Positions 9,488-18,670 of a DNA stretch of 21,859 nt are shown in pieces; the first letter of the stretch is position 1, and the number at the start of each line of letters is the position of its first letter. Made by a program: the position numbers and the translations under genes. The stretch is from Saccoglossus kowalevskii. Lineage: Eukaryota > Hemichordata > Enteropneusta > Harrimaniidae. The notes under the pieces were generated by a model. The model was not told the DNA's origin, did no database searches, and saw only the letters and a list, made by a program, of their open reading frames with translations. The DNA is taken from assembly GCF_000003605.2 (NCBI RefSeq), contig NW_003156233.1, positions 293,039-314,897 of the forward strand, read 5' to 3'.

Positions 9488-10989
9488 CCTGTTCTAGCGA
9501 AATTAGCCCAGAACCTCATTATTAGTCGACTCATCGTAATATCATCCTCACTGTATAATTGGTCATTGTGTAGAGGAACTCCGAACACGTAGGCGATTTC
9601 ATCAGCGTGAACTGTACCAGCCCACTCAGGCCACGGGTTATGAGATGAACGATGTTGAAAATTATATAAAAATACATCTTCATTAACTAAGGCATGATAC
9701 TCATTGGCGAACTCGACTGTGGGACAAATTATGTCATAATCACCCCAGGTATTGTCTGCCAGATCACGCAGTGATTCGCCGTCTTCTTTGTCGTGTTGGC
9801 GCACGTACTCCTCGCCAATTTGATCAAGAACCTCCGATGGCAATTCACCAAACCGAAAACCGATTGTTTCCAAGTATTTCTCATATGTGATGTGACTATC
9901 GGTGTCTAACGAAAAATCGGGAATCAGACGAATCAGATTAAACATTCCTTCATTTTCATTAGCACCAAGAAGCACTTGGGTCCGTTTTAACTCCATGTTA
10001 TTTAAACTGTCCGCAGGCTGAGAGAGAATAAATCTGTCGTCTTGTACAGGAAAGTGAATGAGATTGTACGAATTGGCAAGTTTATCCGGAGGTAGATTAC
10101 GAAGGCATTTTAAGACCACAGACACATTGAATTCATACGACAGTTCCTCTTTCGTCAGACAACCGAGCGAAAACGCCATGCATTTAGCAAGATGTCGATG
10201 TTCAGTGTATGTACCCGGACTTAAAAATGGCATCATTGGGCTACCACTTTGTAGAATCGCCCTTTTAAACAACCGACGGCTAGACGGTGAAAGGATGTGA
10301 TATCCGACACTAGCAGCTCCGGCACTTGCACCGAATAAAGTTACCTGGTCGTGGTTCCCATTGAAAAATTGTATGTTGTCATGTATCCATTGCAATGCCA
10401 TCACTTGGTCCATTAAACCCATATTTCCGGGTGAGTCAGTGTTTTCGAGAGCTAGGAAGCCAAATGTATTCAGTCTATAGTTTAATGTCACAACAATTAC
10501 CTGTTCAACGGCGGCCAATGTAGTGCCATTATAAACAGCCAAAGATCCAGACCCGGTAACAAAACTTCCACCGTGAATCCAAACCAAAACTGGTAAAGGC
10601 GTTTTATGGCGAGGGTGCTGTGGTGTCCATATATTCAAATACAAGCAGTCTTCGCTCTGAGGTCCTTCGGTGTTCCACATGTCGGTACCGACGAAATCCC
10701 CCAATGCCCTGTCGGGCTTCTGCCAGCATGAACTAGAATATTCCGTCGCATTTCGGACCCCTTCCCATTGTCGCACTGTTGGTTCCGGGAGGGTGAAACG
10801 CCGTTCGCCAACAGGTGGGTCAGCGTACGGGATAGCCAGAAACGCGTCGACGTAGGTGTCCAAAATGTCGACTCGTTTACCTCTGACTTTTCCATACAGA
10901 GTCTGAATGATAGGACCAGTGTCATCTTCGTGTGTGAAAACTACCAAAAACAGCAGCAAGACCACAGTTGACTGAATACATGCCAACAT
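9488..10989 (-). CDS. ChE-A exon 1: secreted cholinesterase/carboxylesterase-family enzyme (main domain)
   Basis: Encodes residues 1-501 of a predicted 566-residue alpha/beta-hydrolase that would hydrolyse ester substrates outside the cell or at its surface. Residues 1-20 form a hydrophobic signal peptide. Family landmarks: the AIPYADPPVGERRF block; Cys88-Cys115 as the first disulfide; a Trp at 105 in TDMWN just before SEDCLYLNIW, equivalent to the choline-binding W84 of Torpedo AChE; and Asp93 (D72 equivalent). Catalytic triad: Ser222 in GASAG, Glu347 in NENEG, His461 in TVHADE. Oxyanion loop: HGGSF at 139-143. Second disulfide: Cys277-Cys295. Oddities: Ser142 replaces the third Gly of AChE, and Ala221 replaces the usual Glu before the catalytic Ser. 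The exon ends WANFARTG at a GTAAGT donor. The Trp favours a cholinesterase-like enzyme, but substrate specificity is not proven. Confidence 0.93.
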
Positions 10990-11084
10990 AACTGTATCTG
11001 GGGGTATTTCTCAAAAGTAAAAGTTGTCCGAGTCCATTTTTCTAGACGTTGTCTTTCAGCCACTCAAGTCTATAGTAAAGAGAG

Positions 11085-11132
11085 AGGCTTATTTAAAATA
11101 ACACAATGACATGACCTCTCAGTATATATATA
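11085..11132 (-). promoter_or_regulatory. Candidate TATA-type core promoter of ChE-A
   Basis: On the minus strand, TATATATATA (11123-11132) lies about 135 bases upstream of the ChE-A start codon, and a second TATA-like string (TATTTTAAAT, 11091-11100) lies about 100 bases upstream. Initiation 25-35 bases downstream of either would give a short 5' UTR on the same exon as the signal peptide. An AGGTCA half-site lies between them. Core promoters cannot be proven from sequence alone. Confidence 0.4.
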
Positions 11133-13879
11133 CTGGCAACCTAGATCACGACCTATGGGTTCTTGGGGCTTCCTCTCAGCAAAACTGGCTTTGCGACGAG
11201 TGGTCGTCATGAAAAAAGAACAAAACCGTGACCCCATTTTAACTATAGGTCAACACTACTATTATTATGTTAATCCCGCCTTCGTTTCAAATAAATGTCG
11301 GGGTTTAGTTGTTATGTTGTCTTATAGAAAAGCAGGTCGATCTTTTGATAGATTTCAAATCTGTTTTACTGCTGTCTGAGAGTAGGTGCAGCCCCACCAA
11401 CCTAGTATGTAATTCAACATTAGCATTGAACATAGTGATTGAAAAACCAAATACTTAATTTCCCGATGTCGTGCCCATCCACGCATAGACCATGGAAGCT
11501 AATGCATAGACTCACGCGATATAAGGCCTTCGGGCATGTCAGCTTAAAAAGGCGAATTAATTTGCAGAATCTGAAACCCGAACTACAATAAGATAAAGGA
11601 ATACAAACACCCACATATTTTGCGTCGACGTATACGCAATTAGTGTCACGGACTGTAGTAACTGTAATCACTGCAGAATGTGGTTAAGTCCAGCTTATGT
11701 GAAGAGAATTCAAATTGTCAATGAGTAACATGTAAAAAGCACTAGTACTTACAAATATACAAGCAGACTCCGACAACTAAAATGGCCCAGTCCTTATCGT
11801 TACTGTTGTACCACTGCCGTGGCCGTCAACACTGTATTTTACGATTATAAAGTCGTGAATCACGATCAAACGAATAAACTTTTACATCGATTCCACAGAG
11901 AAATCACCAACTACTAATATATCTAGAGATTGTCGGTTTCCTATTTACCGGCACTTAGTCACGCATCAAAGTTCGAAGATTCTCATTGTTTTTACAGAAG
12001 CGGATCGCCATGGCAAAATTGAAATCAACGATATCAAATTAATTGTTGCTTTTACGACCACCAATGTATGTATCTATTTCTGAATACGATACAAATACGT
12101 CGTACGGTGGTCATGGCAACAACACGAATGAAAAGACAGAATGATTATGATGATCTACAGTCTCATAAGTGTGTTTTACGCATGTATATGTTACACCCCG
12201 TGCTAAAGGGATGGAACAAATATCGAGTATAAGGCCATAAATTGCTTGGATAAACAGAATAGGAAATGCGGTGGTTGCAAACAGAATTATAAATTACGCT
12301 AAGCTAATGTACATCCATAACGATAATTATATTTCAAAGTCAACTTTATTCACTTTTAAACTTTCATTTATAAAACGTTGAACTGGTAATGATAACAAAC
12401 TGGGGCGATGCAACATGGCGAAAATTTTTCAACCGTTGATGATGATTGCGTCACAAAGTTCACAATGCACATGCAAAATCGAAATATCACGGCCTATCTG
12501 CGTTTCGTCGGCACCAGTGTGTATCATTTGCAATCTCCGGACACGGTCACGCTGTATCTCCCTGCGAGAAAGCACCGGGATGTTTACATATTTAATTACC
12601 GGGTGTAACTTTTCAGCTGACTTCTCTGGTTTTGATTTTGTTCTACCTCACAGAGTGGCGCCGGGCAAAGTGTGAAGGTTAACTTATAACTTTACTCGTA
12701 AACTGATTAAATGCGACAGGGTGTGTAATACTATTGAAATACGGACCAGTGAATTGAATGGCCATATTGTATTCACTATGTATTGAAGCGTAGACTAGTT
12801 TGAATTCAGGGATACGGGGAAGAGGGTATAATTAAACCCACCAGTTTCTCGGGTAATATACCTCCGTCGCAATGTAACCCAGTCAAGAAGAGATGAAAAC
12901 CACATATTCCTACTTATTTATCAAAGAATTCTTCTAATAATATTTAAGAATATGAGTACGACCATTTGTGATGGAGGGAACAACTCTCATACAAGGTACG
13001 GTGAACATCAAAAGGTTGTATGATTTGGAAAAGAGGTAAAATATGTTTTCACCCCAAATATATATTTGTTACGAATAGAAAATCAAATTTCCATGACATG
13101 AACATACCCTAGAAAAAACCAACAAAGGCAGATTGGCCGCCGTCTTGTTTTTTTTTATCTGAAATAAATATTTTTAGTTAGTTCTTCACATTTGTGTGTG
13201 ACCGAAACCACTTTGCTACTTACATTTACTTATTTCAAGCTGTTATCGATGATAATTTAGAAGCACGGGTAGTTCAACGATATCAGTGTATGAATTCACG
13301 TTTGATATGCTGAGAATAACCTACATTTAGGCGTTTGAGGGCGCTTTGTATCTCTAAATTGCATTGACCTACTTGCCCCTTAGAAACCTCCGCTTCAAAT
13401 TACAGTAACATGAAACGAGATACAATCCGTGGAAATGGACGGGAGTATTTTTTTCTCGAAAGAAAACTTCCTCGAGCAAATAGAGTGTATATGTATCTAC
13501 ATTATTTAAAATCTTTGCTAGTTCCTTCATGGTTTCCTGGATCGAAGTACTTTATTTTGTCATATTTAAGCGTATTTACTATATTCTCGTCATCCACTCA
13601 TCCTTCGAGCACAAATTCTACTGCTACTGATATTTTTTTCTAATTTGTATGCAACGTATCATATCAAGTGTATGATTTCACTCGTACATGTCTTATCGTA
13701 ATTATAATTACACGTCGTTACATATTTTAATAAGCTACACAGCAAGAAAATTTAATTTAGAATTAGCATCTACAATCTACAGAATATTTAATTAAAGATT
13801 AGTAAAATCCCAATCTCAAACTCTTCAGATATCTACTTCCAAGTCGAGATACAGGCATTATTATTAATTGAACTTAAAA
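11133..13879. other. Intergenic region between the divergent ChE genes, ChE-A side (no gene seen)
   Basis: Non-coding as far as I can tell. It contains an X-box-like sequence with one mismatch (GTGGTCATGGCAAC, 12107-12120), an AGGGCGCT motif at 13338-13345, and a YY1-like motif on the minus strand near 13129-13139. A somewhat CpG-richer patch lies at about 12400-12670, where short frames are open on both strands; I could not assign those to any family. It may contain enhancers shared by the two genes. Confidence 0.45.
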
Positions 13880-13880
13880 T

Positions 13881-13951
<71 letters not shown>

Positions 13952-13954
13952 TTT
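13880..13954. repeat. (TTTA)n tetranucleotide microsatellite, about 18.75 units
   Basis: An uninterrupted run of TTTA units over 75 bases, with no interruptions seen. It lies between the two divergent cholinesterase-like genes, about 1.1 kb upstream of ChE-B. Confidence 0.97.
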
Positions 13955-14160
13955 GAATAAAAGTGCGCTCGCTGGAGTGTCAATCCACGTGTGCCATTCG
14001 GATTGAGACTCTGAGGGCGCTGCATTTCACTGCACTGTCAAGCTTGCTTTCACGGAGATGAAGCTTGAGTGGTGATTGATTCACGAAAAAGATTGTTTCC
14101 TTTCAAAATCAATCATCAAATTAATTAGCAGTACACGGAAGCAAGTCATTCTTGTTATTG

Positions 14161-14175
14161 CGTTGCCAAGCAACG
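14161..14175. promoter_or_regulatory. Perfect RFX X-box (CGTTGCCAAGCAACG)
   Basis: The 13-base core GTTGCC-A-AGCAAC fits the RFX-factor X-box consensus (GTNRCC, short spacer, RGYAAC) at every constrained position, and the flanks extend the palindrome by one base on each side. It sits about 120 bases upstream of a consensus TATA box and about 0.9 kb upstream of the ChE-B start codon. RFX factors drive ciliary and some neuronal and secretory genes in animals. The link to ChE-B is positional inference. Confidence 0.6.
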
Positions 14176-14291
14176 AGGCGATGCTCCAATTTATCATCGT
14201 GTAGCGTACTGTCATTAGACTAGATTCTGTTGTCTGAACTGACAGGTGCCATAGTGTATGTTTCGGGGAATGATAAACGAACACTGACGTA

Positions 14292-14300
14292 TATATAAAG
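14292..14300 (+). promoter_or_regulatory. Consensus TATA box upstream of ChE-B
   Basis: TATATAAAG matches the TATA consensus on the plus strand. Initiation would be expected near 14320-14330, about 750 bases before the ChE-B ATG, so a long 5' UTR or a 5' UTR intron would be needed. It could instead be chance in AT-rich sequence or serve an unannotated transcript. The nearby X-box raises the odds that it is real. Confidence 0.35.
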
Positions 14301-15071
14301 TGTACCGTCGATGGAGATTAATTCATTTTACGTGTTTCCCTGATCCGTGTCGATATTTCTATGCGAATCGATCCACACAATCATTGCAGATGTTATTGTC
14401 ATTCACGCGTTGTAATTAAATTGACCGACACGTATCAATTGTGGCTCAAAACCAGCCACAAAAATAAGAAATCACGAAATATGAGGTTTATATAACATAA
14501 AATGATTATACATGTGGATTCATTAATTTGTGGATTCACTATAAGATGATATTGTGCACATGTGCGTTATTGAACACGTTTTTTTTTATCAAGGTCATTG
14601 TGAAATTCAGTACTCTTTAGATAACAAATAAATCAAAGTGTTTCCATGGAGCGTCATTTGCATTCTATTACTGTTATAATGTCGGGAAATCTCCAACTGC
14701 TACATTCTCCCTACACAATGACGTCTCTCGGATTATTCTCCCTTAATAACAGATATCACCATGGTTTCCTGTGCCACGCGTGGATTCTCATATTGGAACC
14801 GAATTGTTGAAATCAGACAGTGCCACGTAAGGTATCGGGTGTCGTACATTGCTCCAGACAGTGACGCATGGGCACCGGCCGCCATACATGCGTGTTTTTT
14901 CAGCTATATGACCTGTCTGCGCCCGGTGTTTTTCATAGTTCTTACTGCGTACATTAAGTGTTAGCCGGTGGACAGTTCTGCCAATTGCACTGGTAACTTA
15001 TTCACGAATCCGTGGATGAGATGCTCATAATAATAGTATTGCCCACTGGTAGGAACAAGTAACTCTGGAAG
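14301..15071 (+). other. Upstream region / possible 5' UTR of ChE-B
   Basis: No confident gene. A 67-codon frame (14761-14964) begins MVSCATRGF and is relatively CpG-rich. It has no recognisable domain and ends 108 bases before the ChE-B ATG, so it may be an upstream frame in the 5' leader rather than a gene. No clear TATA box lies within 60 bases of the ChE-B start codon. Confidence 0.4.
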
Positions 15072-16684
15072 ATGTCCAGTAAGTTTGTCCTAGTTACTAT
15101 CGTTTATTTTGCATACTGCGTAGTTGGTAATTGCGATAACCATCATCCGAAAGTTACTACGAGAATGGGGGCAGTGGCTGGAAATCGCATCCGAATACTG
15201 GAAGAGACTGTTCACAGCTTTAAAGGTATTCCTTACGCCGAACCTCCGATTGGAGAGTTGCGATTCAAGAATCCGTTGCCTTTGCAGCATCCCTGGTCGG
15301 GTATCAGAAATGCAACGACTTTTGGTAATGCATGTTGGCAGCAGTCTGACACTATGTTTTTGACAGCGGCCACAGATTTGACACCGTCTGAAACACTGAG
15401 CGAAGATTGCCTGTATTTGAATATCTGGACCCCCGAGTCGGCACACAACGCGGCAGTGATGCTATGGTTTCACGGGGGGAGTTTTTTCTGGGGAGCTGGA
15501 TCGATCTCCTTGTACAACGGTGGAACTCTGGCTGCTGTAGAGAAAGTTGTCGTCGTCACTGTTAATTACAGGTTAGGTGCATTTGGGTTTTTGACATTAA
15601 AACACACCGATATACGGGGTAATATGGGCATGATGGACCAGGTTTTAGCAATTGAATGGGTGAAAGAAAATATCCGTTATTTTGGTGGGGATCCGGATAA
15701 AATTACTCTGGTTGGACAAAGCGCGGGTGGGGCCAGTGTGACGTATCATCTTCTTTCTCACGTCGGTAGGAATAACTTCCGTCGGGCCATTGTACAAAGT
15801 GGAACTTCTAACAGTCCCGCTCTGGATCCTAAAACCATGGATGAAACGAATCATTATGCTCAACTTCTGTCTGCTGATCTGGGCTGCGTGGAGTCTATAA
15901 TACCTCTAAATATCACCACCTCACTGCATGACTTGCCGACACCTGCCGACCCCATTGATTACAGTATATATGAAGAAAACTACGAGTCCTCGAGCGAGGT
16001 GACTCTTGGTGAGATCGATCAGTATTTTGAAAATCATGCCACGGAAGTCATTGCATGTCTGCGTACCAGGGAGCCCATCGACTTCGTAACAAGTCTATGG
16101 TCATTCGGTTTGCACTTTCCGACAATAGATGACGCGTTCATTCGTGAGACACCAGCCGATTCGATCAATGGAGAAGACTTCAAACGGACTGAATTGCTGA
16201 TAGGTATGAATGAAAACGAAGCCGCAGTGAATCTTCTTCGAATGAATTGGTTGCCCAGAGAAAACGACTCTGTGATAGACGCATCTCTATTTCATCAACG
16301 CATACAAGATTTTTACCGGCGTGACCAAAACGATAACATTCTTGCTGAAACAACTGCGTTTATGTACCGAGACTGGTACGACAAACACAACCCTGAGAAA
16401 CTACGAGATGCATATGAAGATATAGTGGGCGACCATGACATCAAATGTCCGTCTATAGAATTTGCCAGGACGTATTCCGCGTCGGATAGTACGCAAGTTT
16501 ACATGTACCAGTATACACACCGCCCATCCCTGTCTTCCTGGCCCGAGTGGATGGGGTGTGTACACGGGGACGAGTTGGCGTTTGTGTTTGGTCATCCGTT
16601 GCATATGGAGAATGGATACACAGAAGAAGAAAGTAATTTCAGTCGAAAAATTATGAAATATTGGGCAAATTTTGCCAAAACAGG
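15072..16684 (+). CDS. ChE-B exon 1: secreted cholinesterase/carboxylesterase-family enzyme lacking the choline-binding Trp
   Basis: Encodes residues 1-538 of a second secreted alpha/beta-hydrolase, a paralogue of ChE-A in head-to-head orientation. Residues 1-20 form a signal peptide. Landmarks: GIPYAEPPIGELRF; Cys88-Cys113; SEDCLYLNIW; oxyanion loop HGGSF (134-138). Triad: Ser217 in GQSAG, Glu383 in NENEA, His498 in CVHGDE. Cys272 and Cys329 flank a 56-residue acidic loop, where Torpedo AChE has about 10 residues and ChE-A has 17. The position aligned to Torpedo W84 is Leu103, and no Trp occurs between Cys88 and Cys113 other than Trp89, so strong choline-ester binding is unlikely. GQSAG is also the typical elbow of insect juvenile hormone esterases, but that motif alone does not set specificity. 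The exon ends WANFAKTG at ACAGG|GTAAGT. A catalytically competent carboxylesterase is the best guess. Confidence 0.93.
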
Positions 16685-17191
16685 GTAAGTATATTATATA
16701 ACATGGCGTAGCAAATCTGGGTTTGCAATGCAGTTAGCTGACAAAACAATTGGGGAGCGAATTCAGTATAATTTCAAGTTTATATTATAATACTGCACAA
16801 CAGGAAACATATTAGGGGTATTTTCAATAAATCAGACTATGTTTGTGTTTTTTTTACTAAGCTTTAATTTCATTTGAACGTTTGTATTTATTTTTAAACA
16901 CATAGAGACAAAACGTATATATTAGTATACCTGACTTTGATTCAATGTGATATACAATTGTCGAGGATCATCACACAATTACAGGTACCGGCATGGATAC
17001 ATCCGGGTTCTAACAGGCGTTATGTATCATCAACAATTCAATACATGACTTAACTATATATTAGTATCTGGTTTCTACTCATTCATTTACTCTATTTTAC
17101 AGTAAAACGATCCTCACATAAACCACTCAAAATCTCGCATAGTTCAAGTTCAAGTCAACAATATGTACTATTTTCTTTCTTTTAAATTCAG
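16685..17191 (+). other. ChE-B intron 1 (507 bp)
   Basis: Bounded by the donor GTAAGT at 16685 and the acceptor CTTTTAAATTCAG ending at 17191. It is AT-rich and holds nothing else that I can see. It occupies exactly the same position and phase (phase 2, inside the Gly codon of the TG motif) as ChE-A intron 1 but is about five times shorter. Confidence 0.88.
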
Positions 17192-17402
17192 CAATCCTAA
17201 CGTTGATGATCCTGCAAGTGATCACCATGGTAACCAGTGGACTCGTTACGGGTTGGACAATCTTGCATATCTCACACTAAACATGTCCATACTGAATAAA
17301 ACAATATTAAGCCGAGGGTTGCGTGTCCCTTATTGTGATTTCTGGCGAGAACTGGTACCAAAGGTAACAGAAGGAGAATCCACGCCCAAGGACACTGATA
17401 AG
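17192..17402 (+). CDS. ChE-B exon 2: C-terminal part of the cholinesterase-like domain
   Basis: Continues exon 1 in frame as Gly-NPNVDDPASD, then QWTRYGLD, YLTLNMSILN and GLRVPYCDFWRELVPK. These are the same landmarks as in ChE-A exon 2 (DPN, W..Y, YL.L, GLR...C.FW). The Cys of PYCDFW should pair with Cys459 of exon 1. The chosen donor is GATAAG|GTACGA (GT at 17403-17404, phase 0). A second possible donor is CCAAAG|GTAACA at 17364, also phase 0. Reading through instead would give about 26 more residues to a stop at 17478-17480. The exon identity is secure and the 3' boundary is less so. Confidence 0.85.
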
Positions 17403-17979
17403 GTACGAATCTCAACATTCTCAGCAACAACCAGACGATCATTTGAGAATGTCGGATCAAAGTTCGGAACATTTACGTAAACAATTGTGATTGGTATTTC
17501 ATAACTAGAGGGAAATGAGTAACGTAAAACCGCACTACAAATGATACACAGATCCCTAAACACATGGTAAAATGGTGGTTCCCATAGAAACCGAAGACCC
17601 CCTAGAAAGGTTCCATGTGTTAACACGAGTTTTCCTGACTTCCTGATAAGCACATTCTGGTAGCCATTTGGTAATCAGCAATATTTAAAATAATTAAGCT
17701 CTGACTTAGAAAATATATAGTGAAGTAACAGTATCACCCGACATTTTCGCAAATTGGGTCGTCACAAGATTGTTTACACAGCATGGACTGAAAGAGAGCA
17801 TATAGGAACCCCGGGATAGAAACTGTACATTATGGGTACAGTTCCCACGAGTGACGTACTGCCGAACGGACACTGAGAATATAGTAAAATCGTCGCACCA
17901 TCTTAGAGTTAAATTACAGTCTAGTATACTATCAACAAATGTTGTATGACATGTCTATTTACACATTTTTCTATTTCAG
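17403..17979 (+). other. ChE-B intron 2 (577 bp, proposed)
   Basis: Lies between the donor at 17403 and a good acceptor (TTTTTCTATTTCAG, ending at 17979). I found no convincing additional exon inside. A short intermediate exon cannot be excluded, and one would solve the frame problem at the terminal exon. Confidence 0.5.
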
Positions 17980-18051
17980 ATAACGACAGTGATAGGTGTG
18001 CCAACCCTACGTCTTCATCATCCATACACCAACTACCCCGTGCGCGCGTGA
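17980..18051 (+). CDS. ChE-B putative terminal coding exon (frame uncertain)
   Basis: Follows a pyrimidine-rich acceptor. Joined in phase 0 to exon 2 it encodes 23 residues beginning ITTVIGVPTL and ends at TGA 18049-18051, giving a protein of about 631 residues. Joined in phase 1, the phase used at the equivalent ChE-A and vertebrate AChE junction, the same exon would instead run to TGA 18099-18101. That tail has Cys, a Ser4 run, and then a hydrophobic stretch (VTLHVVFVIWLYG), the layout of a GPI-anchor signal. The donors I can see are all phase 0. Which tail is real is unresolved. Confidence 0.4.
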   Translation: MTTVIGVPTLRLHHPYTNYPVRA

Positions 18052-18466
18052 CCCTCCACGTTGTCTTTGTAATTTGGCTGTATGGCACCAATCGGTTGTG
18101 ATTGTGATGACAGACACGGCGTAAAATATGATGGAAATATGGATGCGTCTGTTAAGCTCTCGGACACGGTGTGATGTGTTTGGCATCGCGGCTGCCGTTA
18201 CGTCGGTGAATTGATACTTGTACGAGCAATATCGAATCCGCCAAGATATATAGAGGAGAGACCCTGGATGTCTGCAAAATAACACGGCATATGAATACTA
18301 TGGATTGATTGTACAGCAATGGAACACGTGCCGTAGTATGGTTTCCTCATTATATATTATAGTGGATAAGAGAACGGCCATGAATCATGCAATACATACT
18401 GAAAAATGACTTGCACTGTTTTGTCGATCAACGTATTCTCTTCTCCATAGTAACCAATTACGTTGA

Positions 18467-18472
18467 AATAAA
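18467..18472 (+). terminator. Candidate poly(A) signal of ChE-B (AATAAA)
   Basis: The AATAAA hexamer lies about 370-415 bases after the two possible stop codons, and no closer canonical hexamer stands out in the terminal exon. It immediately precedes the repeat block that begins near 18511, consistent with the end of the transcription unit. Confidence 0.4.
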
Positions 18473-18510
18473 TATTCAAGTTGATGAAACTTGGTATTGC
18501 GATTTTTAGT

Positions 18511-18531
18511 CCCCGTTCCCCGAAAACGGGG
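18511..18531 (+). repeat. GC-rich hairpin at the head of a dispersed-type repeat
   Basis: CCCCGTT and AACGGGG form a perfect 7-base stem with a 7-base loop. It is followed by a GTCCGTCTGTCCGTCC-type run, in otherwise AT-rich surroundings. This arrangement (hairpin, then a GTCC-rich block, then T-rich decayed units) looks like the conserved head of a non-autonomous repeat family. The family name is unknown to me. Confidence 0.6.
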
Positions 18532-18670
18532 TCATATAATTCGGACTCGGTCCGTCTGTCCGTCCGTCGGTGTCATATTCCAGAACCCTCTGGAACAAAT
18601 CAGTTCATTCTTTGCATATACTCAGTACTCAGCGGAAAATATGCACATGCATTGGTTTAGTAATTCGATT

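Noticed and set aside
10058-10971. Plus-strand and other-frame open reading frames inside ChE-A exon 1
   Set aside because: Shadows of the strong minus-strand coding exon, with no independent family match.
6473-11660. Similar strings near 6475-6507 and, inverted, near 11640-11675 (ACAGTGACTACAGTAAC-like)
   Set aside because: Similarity covers only about 30 bases with several mismatches and a gap. Too weak to call a repeat family from two copies.
15090-16656. Frames on both strands inside ChE-B exon 1
   Set aside because: Shadows of the plus-strand esterase coding exon.
18498-18560. Hairpin at 18511-18531 considered as a transcription terminator
   Set aside because: A stem-loop next to T-rich DNA resembles a bacterial intrinsic terminator, but this is a eukaryotic genome with AATAAA signals. 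A repeat-family head is more likely.
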